Source: a virus
IMG/VR virus record: IMGVR_UViG_3300045996_003115
Coordinates: 1-21,440 of that record
Strand: one strand, 5' to 3'
DNA: 21,440 nucleotides
Shown: positions 1 to 7,723 of the stretch, one piece after another
How positions within the stretch are numbered: position 1 is the first letter of the stretch
Layout of the letters: each line of letters opens with the position of its first letter
The notes under the pieces: model-generated
Seen by the model: the letters and a program-made list of their open reading frames with translations, nothing else
Database searches by the model: none
What the model was told of the DNA's origin: nothing
Translations under genes and position numbers: made by a program

Positions 1-2
1 AT

Positions 3-458
3 CGGACGCAGGTCCGGCACCGCAACCCGGTCGCACCCGGCGCAGAGTGGACCGAAGTCGACAACGTGCCGTTCACGAAGGCGCCGAAGCTGCGTCCGCG
101 GGCGACCGGCGGGATCTCCGTGATGGAGGTCGGCGCGGCCAACTCGCCGGACTGGCCGCAAGCCACGCTCGATTGGTGGCGCGACATCTCCCGGATGCCG
201 CACTGCGTGCTGTGGGGCGATGCCGAGTGGCGCTTCGCGATGGACTCCGCGGAGGTGCACGCTCGCACGATGGAAGCGTGGCGCGGCTACACGGGTGCCG
301 AGATCCGGGCGCGCGAGAAGCTCATGGGCACGCTCGCGGACTATCGGCGTGACCTGCGCATCCGCTACGTCGACCCGGCGAAGCGGAAGGCGGCCGAGGC
401 CGAGGAGAAGGCGAAGGCGGCCGGCGTCACGAAGCTCAGCGACTACAGGAGTCTGTGA
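3..458 (+). CDS. Terminase small subunit, 5'-truncated by window edge
   Basis: The frame is open to the first base of the window, so the true start lies upstream; a GTG at 66 is possible but would drop conserved-looking sequence. The visible N-terminal part (HRNP...GAEWTEV) resembles the segment before the core of actinophage small terminase subunits. The core has W-rich helices with RMPH and LWGDAEW, then an AREKLMGT helix and the ending DLRIRYVDP, which I recognise from Streptomyces-type phage small terminases. The charged, Lys/Ala-rich tail ends in DYRSL. The small subunit recognises the packaging site on concatemeric DNA and loads the large subunit. The large subunit gene follows after five small ORFs, which supports the call. 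The stop codon overlaps the next start. Recognition is from memory of the family, not from a search. Confidence 0.8.
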   Translation, partial: RTQVRHRNPVAPGAEWTEVDNVPFTKAPKLRPRATGGISVMEVGAANSPDWPQATLDWWRDISRMPHCVLWGDAEWRFAMDSAEVHARTMEAWRGYTGAEIRAREKLMGTLADYRRDLRIRYVDPAKRKAAEAEEKAKAAGVTKLSDYRSL

Positions 459-460
459 TG
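446..460 (+). repeat. 15-bp junction repeat, copy 1 (RBS-stop-start)
   Basis: The sequence caggagtctgtgatg spans the end of the terminase gene, its TGA stop, and the ATG start of the next gene. It contains the AGGAG ribosome binding site. An identical 15-base copy lies at 667-681 at the next gene junction. Confidence 0.85.
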
Positions 461-679
461 GGTGATGGTCGACCCGACCCGTTCGGTGGCAAGTACGGCC
501 GGCTCGTGCCGTGCGATCTCCTGACGCCCGGCGTTGACGACGGGTCCGAGTCGGTCGCGCCGCGCATCGAGCCGAAGCCGGCACCGGCCGAGCTCGGCTT
601 CGATCCGGTCAAGTGGGCGGCGATGCCGCGCGCCGAGCGCCGCGCCGTACTGCGTCGCGCGAAGAGCAGGAGTCTGTGA
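458..679 (+). CDS. Small hypothetical protein (73 aa) between terminase genes
   Basis: I do not recognise this protein. The start is taken as ATG 458, overlapping the terminase stop by one base. An AGGAG at 447-451 sits six bases upstream; GTG 455 is a less likely alternative. The product is 73 residues, rich in Gly, Pro and Arg, with a basic helical C-terminus (AERRAVLRRAKSRSL) and no membrane segment or cysteine pair. It is translationally coupled to both neighbours. Its last codons (AGG AGT CTG TGA) double as the ribosome binding site of the next gene, exactly as the end of the terminase gene does for this one. Its place between the terminase subunits hints at a packaging accessory role, but nothing in the protein shows one. 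Confidence 0.65.
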   Translation: MGDGRPDPFGGKYGRLVPCDLLTPGVDDGSESVAPRIEPKPAPAELGFDPVKWAAMPRAERRAVLRRAKSRSL

Positions 680-681
680 TG
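667..681 (+). repeat. 15-bp junction repeat, copy 2 (RBS-stop-start)
   Basis: Perfect second copy of caggagtctgtgatg, at the junction of the second and third genes. In both copies the reading frame is the same: the upstream protein ends Arg-Ser-Leu-stop and the downstream ATG overlaps the stop by one base. Confidence 0.85.
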
Positions 682-927
682 CCTCGCTGTCAGGTGCATC
701 GAGACCTCGATCGGTACACGGCTGCGGCCGAGGGGCACGTGCAGCGAGGAGGCCTACCGATCACGCATCCGCTTGTCGTCCAGGCCACGCGCCGAGTCCA
801 GGCCGCCCTCCGACTGATCCGTGCTCAGCAGCATTCCATCGGCTACGACTGTCCGGACGAAACCGATGCTGAGCGCCGCGAGCGTGAGGCCGACGAGTGC
901 CCGGCGGCGTCCGATGAAGCTCGGTAG
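679..927 (+). CDS. Small hypothetical protein (82 aa)
   Basis: Starts at ATG 679, one base into the preceding TGA stop, with AGGAG at 668-672. The 82-residue product has an N-terminal Cys/His pair (CQVH), a helical middle (QATRRVQAALRLIRAQQ) and a very acidic, charged C-terminus (DETDAERREREADE). It looks soluble and mostly helical. I recognise no family. The frame extends upstream to 613, but the RBS and coupling support 679. It overlaps the next gene by 14 bases. Confidence 0.65.
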   Translation: MPRCQVHRDLDRYTAAAEGHVQRGGLPITHPLVVQATRRVQAALRLIRAQQHSIGYDCPDETDAERREREADECPAASDEAR

Positions 928-1120
928 CCGCGAGCGGCACCCGCTGTGCACGTGCCCTGAGCTCACATGGGACGCGGCGACCGGCCGCGCGCCGGCACCG
1001 GATCTCGATGCGTGCCGGGCTCGCGCCTTCGGCGGCATCGACCCGCATCCGGTGCTCACGGCCGACGACCTGCGTGCGATCCGGTCCGTCGTCGCTTACG
1101 CGGAGGGCGGGCAGCAATGA
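914..1120 (+). CDS. Small hypothetical protein (68 aa) with CxC
   Basis: ATG 914 lies inside the end of the previous gene. The open frame extends upstream to 821, but a start there would overlap that gene by over 100 bases, so 914 is preferred. The 68-residue product has HPLCTCPEL near the N-terminus and one further Cys (DACRARAF), perhaps part of a small metal site, though too few ligands are visible to claim zinc binding. No family is recognised. Its TGA overlaps the next ATG (ATGA), consistent with co-translation along this run of small genes. No strong Shine-Dalgarno is seen just upstream, so the exact start is uncertain. Confidence 0.55.
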   Translation: MKLGSRERHPLCTCPELTWDAATGRAPAPDLDACRARAFGGIDPHPVLTADDLRAIRSVVAYAEGGQQ

Positions 1121-1281
1121 TGGCGCCGACCTGCCCGGCGTGGCATCGTCCGGTCGCCCGGTCGCTCGCGCTCTGGCATAACGGTGGGTGGCACACGCGG
1201 CTCGTTCGGTTCGCGTACCCGGCGCTCGCTCGGGCGCTTGACGCCTCGCTCGACGCGTTGCCGCCCGAGGTGAATCGGTGA
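1117..1281 (+). CDS. Small hypothetical protein (54 aa)
   Basis: ATG 1117 overlaps the preceding TGA (ATGATG; ATG 1120 is an in-frame alternative). GGAGGG at 1102-1107 is a good Shine-Dalgarno. The 54-residue product is rich in His, Trp, Arg and Leu (WHRP, LWHNGGWHTRL) with no clear domain. It ends in a GTGA overlap with the following gene. It is probably real because of its RBS and double coupling, but it is short and I cannot assign a function. Confidence 0.55.
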   Translation: MMAPTCPAWHRPVARSLALWHNGGWHTRLVRFAYPALARALDASLDALPPEVNR

Positions 1282-1568
1282 CCGAGAACGCCGTCCACTA
1301 CCGGCGGCCGACCGTCAACGGCGTGCCGCAACCGATTGAGTGCGGCCTGAGACCGATCCTCATCCACGACGGTCTCGGCAACGTGACCAGCGAGCGTGAC
1401 GCGGCCACGTGCACGGACTGCCGCCGTATCGCGCAGCTCGCCGACGCCGCCGCGCTCGCCTGCGGATGCGGCAACGGGTGGTATCACCGCGGGGTCGCGC
1501 GGGCGCGCTACTGGGGTGGAGAGTCGGCTACGATCAAGCCGGCGGATCACCGTGACGACGACGATTGA
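1278..1568 (+). CDS. Small cysteine-rich hypothetical protein (96 aa), possible zinc-binding
   Basis: GTG 1278 overlaps the previous TGA (GTGA). The product has five cysteines: one near residue 22 (ECGL), a CTDC pair near the middle and a CGCG pair close to the C-terminus, followed by GWYH. The CxxC plus CxC arrangement resembles small phage zinc-ribbon proteins, but the spacing fits no family I can name. The tail is acidic (ending DHRDDDD). It overlaps the start chosen for the large terminase subunit by 17 bases. It is the last of five small ORFs between the two terminase subunits. Confidence 0.6.
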   Translation: MTENAVHYRRPTVNGVPQPIECGLRPILIHDGLGNVTSERDAATCTDCRRIAQLADAAALACGCGNGWYHRGVARARYWGGESATIKPADHRDDDD

Positions 1569-3324
1569 GCGCTCGCCGGCCGTCGAGATGCTCCCCGGCT
1601 ACCGGCTCGACCCCTGGTACGGCACCACGGCATGGGTCACGCTGCCGTGGCCGGACGATCCGGCCGAGAAAGCCCGGCTCATCGACAACTCGCTCGGTCC
1701 GGGGGTCATCGATTGGGCGGAAGGCCGCGGCGACGGCCCGGGGCTGATCAACTACCAGACCGGCGAGCAGTGGACGTACACGCCGGGACAGAAGCGGTTC
1801 CTGATCCTCTGGTACGCGTATGACCCGTTCACTGGTCGGTGGCTGTATCGCCGCGGCGCCAAGCGCGGCGCGAAGGGAACCGGTAAAGACCCGTTCGGCG
1901 CGTCCCTCTGCGCTGCACAGCTCGTCGGACCGACGCAGCTCGTCGGTGTCGCGCACCGCTGGCGCGGCGAGCCGTTCGGGATGCCGCTCGTGCAGATCGC
2001 GAGCAACTCCGAGGCGCAGAGCAAGGACGTCATGCGCGTCATGAACGCGATGTTTTCGCGCGACGCCCGAGCTTATTACGATCTCGACGTCGGCGAGACG
2101 CGCACGAACATCAGGCATACCGGCGGCCGGGCGGAGGTGCTCACGGCGTCCGAGGCGAGCGCCGAAGGCGACCCGGCGACCTTCGTCTTTCTGAACGAGA
2201 CCCACCACATGACCGAGAGCAGTGGCGGTCACCGGGTCGCGAAGGTCGTGCGCCGCAACGTCGGCAAGTCGCCGGCCTGGATTCAGGCCCGAGTGGTCGA
2301 CGGCACGAACGCGCACATGCAAGGTGGCGACTCGATCGCCGAGCGGACCTTCGTCGCGTGGCAGGCGCAGGTCGCGGGGAAGGCGGCGCGTGCCGACATC
2401 CTGTACGACTCGATCGAGGCTCCGCCGAACACGGACCTGTTCGACGACGAGAGCCGGCGGGCAGGCCTGCGCGCCGCGTACGCCGACGCGCCTTGGGCGG
2501 ACCTCGAACGGCTCGACGGCGAGGTGCTCGACCCTGAGACGCCGGTCGCCGACTCGATTCGGTACTACTTCAACGGCCTCGCCGCCGCGGAAGACGCATG
2601 GTGCGACCCGCGGAAGATCGACGCGCTCGCCCGGCCGGGGACCGTCGTCGAGCCCAAGTCGCAGATCTCGATGTTCCTGGACTGCTCGAAGAGCGGCGAC
2701 TGTACGGCGCTGGTCGGGTGCCGGCTTTCCGACGGCTTCGTGTTCAAGCTCGGCATCTGGGTACCCCCTCGCGGCCGAGCCGGACAGGGATGGCTCGCGC
2801 CGCGCGAGGAAGTCGATGGCGCGGTGCGGCACGCCTTCGAACTGTTCCGGGTCGAGTGGTTCGGCGTCGACCCGAGCCCGGCGAAGGACGACGAGACCGA
2901 GCTCAACTATTGGATGCCGCTGGCCGACGCGTGGCACCGCGACTTCCACAAGAAACTCAAGATTTGGGCGACCGGCGGCACGAAGGTCGGCCACTCCGTG
3001 CTCTTCGACATGCGTATCAAGACGCTCGGCGGAGCGTCACGCAATCAGCAGTTCGTCGCCGCGGCGATGCAAACTCAAGCCGACATCGACGAGCATGGGA
3101 CGTTCCTATGGGATGGCGACGCGCTCTTGCGCGCGCACTTCCACCAGGCAAAAGGCAGGCCTACCCCGTGGGGCCGAACGCTCGGTAAGGTCACTCGGGA
3201 CTCGGCGAAGCACGTTGACGGCGCAGTGAGCGCGGTCGGCGCGCGGATGGGACGTAGGATCGTGCTCAACAGCGGAAAGGTCCGCACGCGTCGAGCGGGT
3301 GGCACAGGGAAGGCGGTTTTCTGA
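1552..3324 (+). CDS. Terminase large subunit (packaging ATPase/nuclease)
   Basis: The motor that pumps DNA through the portal and cuts it at headful or cos ends. With the GTG 1552 start it is 590 residues, normal for the family. Residues 104-113 (KRGAKGTGKD, Lys112) form a Walker A-like motif. Residues 211-219 (FVFLNETHH) match the Walker B/catalytic Glu segment, with Asn where Asp is usual. The C-terminal RNase H-like nuclease shows three acids in order: Asp377 (FLDCSKSGD), Asp440 (FGVDPSP) and Asp556 (KHVDGAVSA). The frame is open back to 1396, but that part overlaps the preceding gene and is compositionally poor. ATG 1588 is the other plausible start. No strong RBS is adjacent to either. 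The portal gene follows directly. Confidence 0.92.
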   Translation: MTTTIERSPAVEMLPGYRLDPWYGTTAWVTLPWPDDPAEKARLIDNSLGPGVIDWAEGRGDGPGLINYQTGEQWTYTPGQKRFLILWYAYDPFTGRWLYRRGAKRGAKGTGKDPFGASLCAAQLVGPTQLVGVAHRWRGEPFGMPLVQIASNSEAQSKDVMRVMNAMFSRDARAYYDLDVGETRTNIRHTGGRAEVLTASEASAEGDPATFVFLNETHHMTESSGGHRVAKVVRRNVGKSPAWIQARVVDGTNAHMQGGDSIAERTFVAWQAQVAGKAARADILYDSIEAPPNTDLFDDESRRAGLRAAYADAPWADLERLDGEVLDPETPVADSIRYYFNGLAAAEDAWCDPRKIDALARPGTVVEPKSQISMFLDCSKSGDCTALVGCRLSDGFVFKLGIWVPPRGRAGQGWLAPREEVDGAVRHAFELFRVEWFGVDPSPAKDDETELNYWMPLADAWHRDFHKKLKIWATGGTKVGHSVLFDMRIKTLGGASRNQQFVAAAMQTQADIDEHGTFLWDGDALLRAHFHQAKGRPTPWGRTLGKVTRDSAKHVDGAVSAVGARMGRRIVLNSGKVRTRRAGGTGKAVF

Positions 3325-4839
3325 GTGGCACTCGAAACGGCCGATATCATCCCGCTCGCCGACATGCTGTATGAGCAATTCGAGCGCGAGCGCCAAGAGC
3401 TCGACGTGCTGCGACAGTACGTTGTCGGAAAGCAGGGGCTGCCGCTCGTCATCCCGGGGGATGCACCGCTCGAAGTCCGCGAAATGGCGCGTATTTCGCG
3501 TATCAACATCATTGCGATCGTCGTGAACGCGCTCGTCGAGTCACTTTTCGTCGACAACATGCGCGCCGTCGATGACCCCGCGGCGCCCGAGCTCGACGCC
3601 AGCGTGATCGAGCGCGCAGAGGCGGAGATCGAGGCGGAATCCGAGTCGGATGACGTTGTGCGCCAGATCTGGGACGTCTGGCAGGCCAACAAGCTCGACC
3701 GCGGTCAGAGCGGCCTCTATCGCGCCGTCTTCACGTACGGGTACGGGTACATGCTGGTCACGGCCGGCATTCCGAAGCCGGTCGTCCGCCCGGTCTCGCC
3801 GCGGATGATGACCGCGATGTACGGCAGTGACCCGGACTGGCCCGAGTACGCGCTCGAAAAGCGCCGCGGCGGCCGGTGGGATCTCATCGAGCAGACGCAC
3901 GTGTACGAGCTCGGTCGCAACGAGAAAGACGGCAAGTTCTCTCTGCTCGGCGAGCGTGAGCACGGTCTGTCGTACTGCCCCGTGATCCGCTACGTCGATG
4001 CCGAAGATCTGGATCTCGACGACGAGCCATCATGGCCGCAGCAGTTCGGCGGTTCCCGCGCCGGGCAGCGCGTGATGACGGAGATCGTCGCAGGGCAGGT
4101 CGCGCCACTGATGACCTTGCAAGATCAGCAGGATGTCACGACGTTCGGGTTGCTCTCTGCGCAGTGGTATTCCGCGTTCCGGCAGCGCTGGATCATCGGT
4201 TGGACACCCGAGAGCCGGACGGCGAAGATCTCCGCGGCGGCGTCGCAGATGTGGACCTTCGAGGACTCGCCCGACGACATCAAGATCGGCGAATTCTCCG
4301 AGACGCAGCTCGAAGGCTATCTACGCAGCCGGGACGCGACCGCGCGCTTCGCGGCGACCCTCTCGCAGACGCCCGTGCACGAGTTGATCGGCGAACTGGT
4401 CAACCTCTCCGCCGAGGCGCTCGCCGCCGCGGAAGCGGGCCGGGATCGGAAGGTCGACCTGCGCAAGACCGGCTTCGGAGAGTCGCACGAGCAGATGGCA
4501 GGCGCGGTCGGCGACCTGCTGAACATCGAGGTGCCCGAGGACATCGAGACCGTCTGGCGCGACACGTCGGCGCGAGCCTTCGGCGCGCTGGTCGACGGGC
4601 TCGGCAAGCTCGCGCAGATGCTTGAGATCCCGCCGGAGGCGCTCTGGGAGCGGGTGCCGGGCGCGACCCGGCAAGAGATCATCAAATGGAAGGCCGCGCG
4701 ACGCGAAGGCGATGCGATGGCCGGCCTCACGCGCCTGCTCGACCAGCAGGCGACGCCGCCGACGCAGCCGGCGATCGGTGCCGGCGGCGAGCAGCGCACA
4801 CAGGGTGGCCTCATCCTGCCGCTGGGTGTACAGGCGTAG
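3325..4839 (+). CDS. Portal protein
   Basis: The dodecameric ring at one capsid vertex through which DNA passes and on which the terminase docks. It is 504 residues, the usual size for SPP1 gp6-like/actinophage portals. The N-terminal part (LADMLYEQFERERQELDVLRQYVVGKQGLP) and the segment with RINIIAIVVNALVESLF are typical of this family, as is the long mid-region beta/helix mix with HGLSYCPVIRYVD. The C-terminus is helical and Gln/Ala-rich. The GTG start abuts the terminase stop with no spacer; AGGGAAGG at 3306-3313 is the likely ribosome binding site, eleven bases upstream. Gene order terminase-portal-MuF is canonical and supports the call. Confidence 0.9.
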   Translation: MALETADIIPLADMLYEQFERERQELDVLRQYVVGKQGLPLVIPGDAPLEVREMARISRINIIAIVVNALVESLFVDNMRAVDDPAAPELDASVIERAEAEIEAESESDDVVRQIWDVWQANKLDRGQSGLYRAVFTYGYGYMLVTAGIPKPVVRPVSPRMMTAMYGSDPDWPEYALEKRRGGRWDLIEQTHVYELGRNEKDGKFSLLGEREHGLSYCPVIRYVDAEDLDLDDEPSWPQQFGGSRAGQRVMTEIVAGQVAPLMTLQDQQDVTTFGLLSAQWYSAFRQRWIIGWTPESRTAKISAAASQMWTFEDSPDDIKIGEFSETQLEGYLRSRDATARFAATLSQTPVHELIGELVNLSAEALAAAEAGRDRKVDLRKTGFGESHEQMAGAVGDLLNIEVPEDIETVWRDTSARAFGALVDGLGKLAQMLEIPPEALWERVPGATRQEIIKWKAARREGDAMAGLTRLLDQQATPPTQPAIGAGGEQRTQGGLILPLGVQA

Positions 4840-4841
4840 CG

Positions 4842-5651
4842 ATGGCAGCGACGTCGACCGGGGCCGCGCTCACGCAGGCGCATCGCGCGCAGCAGCTCGC
4901 CGTACAGGCCGGCTCGCTGCGCGGCCTGCTCGTGCTCTGGCGCGCCGTCGATGTGACCCGACTCAGCGACACGATTGAGGTTTTCGCCCATGCCGCGGCC
5001 CTGCTCGCGGGCGAAGGCTTCGACGCTTCCGCGCTGGTTGCCGCGCAGTACATGACGCTTTTCCGGCAGGCCGAGATCGGCTCGGGCGTCGCCGTGGCGC
5101 AAGCTGCCCGGCTCGATCGGGATTACCTCGCCGGCCAAGTTCGCGGCGCCGCGTTGAAAGGAATCATCGACGGCCGCCGCGCAGGCATGAGCGTCTCGAC
5201 CGCGAAATCGAACGGCCTCGTGCGCGTCGTCGGGACCTTCGGCAAGCTCGTCCTCGCTGGCGGCCGGATGACGATCGTCGGCGCCGTGCAGAGCGATCGC
5301 CGGGCACTCGGGTGGCAGCGAGCGACCAGCGGCGACCCGTGCGCCTTCTGTCGCATGCTGGCCGGCCGTGGTGTGACGTATAAGACGGAGAAGTCGGCCG
5401 ATTTCGAGCCGCACGACAACTGCGGATGCACGCCCGAGCCGCTCTATCTCGGCGAGGGGGTCGACCCCCGGGCGGCCGAGTACCGGCGCGAATGGACCAA
5501 GTCCCAGAAGTGGGCGGCGTCGAATGTGACCCGCTCTCAGGGAACGAGCAATAATGCACTGAACAATTACCGGCAATGGCTTGCAGCCGGCAAGCCCGAG
5601 CCGGGTCGCAACGGTGGCAACACCGGTCAACCGACGGGAGAGACCCGGTAA
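4842..5651 (+). CDS. MuF-like / VG15 minor head protein (often called capsid maturation protease)
   Basis: 269 residues from ATG 4842, two bases after the portal stop; the Shine-Dalgarno is weak, suggesting translation by coupling. The N-terminal half is helical. The diagnostic part is residues 164-200: SGDPCAFCRML (Cys167, Cys170), then FEPHDNCGC (His191, Cys194, Cys196). This CxxC...HxxCxC signature is typical of the VG15/MuF-like head morphogenesis proteins of actinophages and probably binds a metal. Such proteins sit inside the capsid by the portal. Many annotations call them capsid maturation proteases, but I see no clear protease triad, so that function is not shown. The scaffold gene follows with a one-base overlap (TAATG). 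Confidence 0.82.
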   Translation: MAATSTGAALTQAHRAQQLAVQAGSLRGLLVLWRAVDVTRLSDTIEVFAHAAALLAGEGFDASALVAAQYMTLFRQAEIGSGVAVAQAARLDRDYLAGQVRGAALKGIIDGRRAGMSVSTAKSNGLVRVVGTFGKLVLAGGRMTIVGAVQSDRRALGWQRATSGDPCAFCRMLAGRGVTYKTEKSADFEPHDNCGCTPEPLYLGEGVDPRAAEYRREWTKSQKWAASNVTRSQGTSNNALNNYRQWLAAGKPEPGRNGGNTGQPTGETR

Positions 5652-6274
5652 TGGCAGCAGACGACGAAGACAAGCCCGAGCGCACTTTCACGAAGGCCGA
5701 ATTCGCTCGCGAGGTGGCGAGGCAGGTTCGGGCGAAGGTCGCCGAGGCTCTGTCGGAGTACGGGGATCTTGACGAGCTGCGTAAGCGTGCCGACGAGGCC
5801 GACAAGCAGCAAAGCAAGATCGACAAGATGGCCGAGCAGCTCAACACGCTCACGCAGCGAGCTGAGAAGGCTGAGCTTGACGTCGCGCGGCAGAGGGTCG
5901 CCGACGAGCTCGGGCTCACTCAGCGCGAGGCGAAGCGGCTGAGCGGAAAGACGTACGACGAGCTCAAGGCTGACGCCGAAGAGCTTGTCGAAGATCTCGG
6001 GATCGACGTCGAGGCGCGTAAGGCGGGCCGCAAGCCGGCGGCCGGCCGTAAGACTGACCAGCAGAACGAGGACAACGACCAGCAGAACGGGGTCGGCGAC
6101 AACGACGACGGCGACGACGACAACGACGAGACCGAAGACCAGCAGGAGTCGGCACCGCGGCCGCAACCGCGGCGCGTGCGGCCCCAAGAGCTGCGCTCGG
6201 GCGCCCCGTTGTCCAGTGGCCGACGCGAGGAGACCGACCCGCTGAAGCTCGTCGCCGCTGTTCCGCGGCGATAA
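5651..6274 (+). CDS. Capsid scaffolding protein
   Basis: 207 residues from ATG 5651, with GGGAGAG at 5636-5642 as RBS. Residues about 15-110 form a long charged helix with coiled-coil character (repeated LRKRADEADK and MAEQLNTLTQRAEKAEL patterns). A low-complexity acidic stretch rich in Asp, Asn and Gln follows (about 135-170). The C-terminus is basic and Pro-rich (RPQELRSGAPLSSG...DPLKLVAAVPRR), the expected capsid-binding tail of a scaffold. Coiled coil, acidic linker, basic end, and position between MuF and the major capsid gene together make the call strong. Scaffolds guide coat assembly and leave or are digested before DNA fills the head. A short hairpin (6253-6258/6265-6270) overlaps its last codons. 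Confidence 0.88.
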   Translation: MAADDEDKPERTFTKAEFAREVARQVRAKVAEALSEYGDLDELRKRADEADKQQSKIDKMAEQLNTLTQRAEKAELDVARQRVADELGLTQREAKRLSGKTYDELKADAEELVEDLGIDVEARKAGRKPAAGRKTDQQNEDNDQQNGVGDNDDGDDDNDETEDQQESAPRPQPRRVRPQELRSGAPLSSGRREETDPLKLVAAVPRR

Positions 6275-6322
6275 AGGCTCCGCGGCACGGAAACGCCGGC
6301 CGCGCTGAGAAAGGATGAGAGC

Positions 6323-7300
6323 GTGCCGAACACGTTTCTGAAGCCGTCGGTGATCGCTCGCGCGACCGTCGGCCTGCTGTACCGGGAGCTCACGGTTGCG
6401 CGCACCGTGTGGTCCGACGCGATCGACCCGGGTGAATTCACCGGTGCTCTCGACGACACCGTTTCGATGCGGGTCCCGGCCCGCCGGGTCGCCCGTAAGC
6501 GCACGCTGCGCGCCGGCACGGCGATCGTGAACGACACGTCGACCGAATTCAGCGTGCCGGTCAAGCTGGACACGGACGTCTACAACGGCGCACCGATCAC
6601 CGACGAAGAGCTCACGCTCGATATCACGGACTTCTCCACGCAGGTCCTCTCGCCGCAGGTGCGCGCCGTGGTCGAGGGTGTCGACGAAGAGGTGATCGAC
6701 GAGATCGAGAACGCCGATTACGGCTCGATGGTCGTCGACCCGACCGACGCCGACTTCGTCGTGTCCGGCGAGACTGACTGGTACTTCGCGGCGCTGCGGG
6801 CGCGCAAGATGCTCAACAACAACCACGTGCCGCAGGAGGGTCGCACCCTGCTCATCGGTACCGACATCGAAGAGCAGATCATGCGGTCGGACCGCTTCGT
6901 GCGCTTCGACTCGCGCGGCCCGGGTGCCGAGACCGCCCTCGAAGGCGCGACCATCGGCCGGATCGCCGGCTTCGACGTCGTGCTCTCGACCGAGGTCGAG
7001 GACGACGCCGCGTACGCCTACCACCGGACGGCTTTCGTCGTGGCCACCCGGGCGCCGCTCGTCCCCCGCGGAGCGTCCATGGCGCAGATCCGCTCGGCGA
7101 GCGTCGGCATGGGTGCGTCGCAGTTCTACAACGGCCTCTCGGTCCGCTGGCTCATGGACTACGACTACACGAACACCACCGACCGCTCGCTCGTCAACAC
7201 GTGGGTCGGCACCGCGACCGTCGAGGAGCCGGACGACGCGCAGAACCCCGCCAGCACGAAGTCCCTGAAGCGGGCCGTCGCGATCCGTTCGGGTTCCTAA
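6323..7300 (+). CDS. Major capsid protein, P22-coat-like HK97 fold
   Basis: 325 residues starting at GTG 6323, with AAGGA at 6311-6315 seven bases upstream. The start MPNTFLKPSVIARATVGLL and the following segment about VP.RRVARKRTLR, VPVKLDTDVYNGAPITDEEL and ALRARKMLNNNHVP are typical of the P22 coat-like family widespread in actinophages. It has no long N-terminal delta domain; the separate scaffold upstream does that job. It is shorter than P22 coat itself (about 430), so it may have a reduced insertion domain. It is followed by the strongest hairpin in the window (7306-7342), which could protect or end a capsid-rich transcript. Confidence 0.9.
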   Translation: MPNTFLKPSVIARATVGLLYRELTVARTVWSDAIDPGEFTGALDDTVSMRVPARRVARKRTLRAGTAIVNDTSTEFSVPVKLDTDVYNGAPITDEELTLDITDFSTQVLSPQVRAVVEGVDEEVIDEIENADYGSMVVDPTDADFVVSGETDWYFAALRARKMLNNNHVPQEGRTLLIGTDIEEQIMRSDRFVRFDSRGPGAETALEGATIGRIAGFDVVLSTEVEDDAAYAYHRTAFVVATRAPLVPRGASMAQIRSASVGMGASQFYNGLSVRWLMDYDYTNTTDRSLVNTWVGTATVEEPDDAQNPASTKSLKRAVAIRSGS

Positions 7301-7305
7301 TCGGA

Positions 7306-7342
7306 ACGGCCCGCTGCTGCTTGAAAGGCGGCAGCGGGCCGT
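7306..7342 (+). terminator. Strong stem-loop after the major capsid gene
   Basis: A 15-bp stem (7306-7320 with 7328-7342) containing a single G.T wobble closes a seven-base loop (ttgaaag). It starts six bases after the capsid stop. No T-run follows, which is common in actinobacterial terminators, so it may act as a partial terminator, a processing site or an mRNA-stabilising structure. The next gene starts 24 bases later on the same strand. Confidence 0.7.
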
Positions 7343-7366
7343 GATTCGGCCGGGAAGGGGCGGATC

Positions 7367-7714
7367 GTGGCATTCAACAACAACGGGCTGAACGCAGCGG
7401 TGAACGGCATCGCGGCGGCCGGCACGTACATCTCGGCGCACACCGCCGACCCGGGCAGCACGGGCACGAGCGAGGTGGCCGGCGGGTCGTACGCCCGGCA
7501 GCAGACGACATGGGGCACGGCCGCGGCCGGCGAGCGGGTCGGTTCGCAGGTGGCGATCCCGATCCCGGCCGGCACGACGGTCACGCATTGGGGCGTCTGG
7601 TCGGCCGTCTCCGGCGGGACGTTCCTCGGTGGTTTTCAGCTCTCTGCGCCGGAAACTTTCGGCTCGGCCGGTACGCAGAACCACACGCCGACGCTCGACG
7701 CCAACGCGAGCTGA
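7367..7714 (+). CDS. Small head/tail-fiber-like decoration protein
   Basis: 115 residues from GTG 7367, with GGGAAGGGG at 7352-7360 six bases upstream. The sequence begins MAFNNNGLNAAVNGIAAAGTYISAHTADPG, then GGSYARQQTTWG, IPAGTTVTHWGVWS and GGTFLGGFQLS. This beta-rich pattern (start of type LN..LNG, HTADPG, YARQ...WG) is one I recognise from a small protein family in actinophages and Streptomyces prophages variously annotated as tail fiber or head fiber. Its position straight after the major capsid protein and before the connector favours a capsid-surface or head-fiber role over a tail role. No catalytic motif is visible. Confidence 0.65.
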   Translation: MAFNNNGLNAAVNGIAAAGTYISAHTADPGSTGTSEVAGGSYARQQTTWGTAAAGERVGSQVAIPIPAGTTVTHWGVWSAVSGGTFLGGFQLSAPETFGSAGTQNHTPTLDANAS

Positions 7715-7723
7715 GTCGGGCCG

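Noticed and set aside
1534-2994. Reverse-strand open frame (486 codons) opposite the large terminase gene
   Set aside because: Antisense shadow; no domain, and the + strand product is a clear terminase.
6251-6272. Short hairpin at the end of the scaffold gene as a terminator
   Set aside because: Only a 6-8 bp stem inside coding sequence with no T-run; too common in G+C-rich DNA to count as a terminator.
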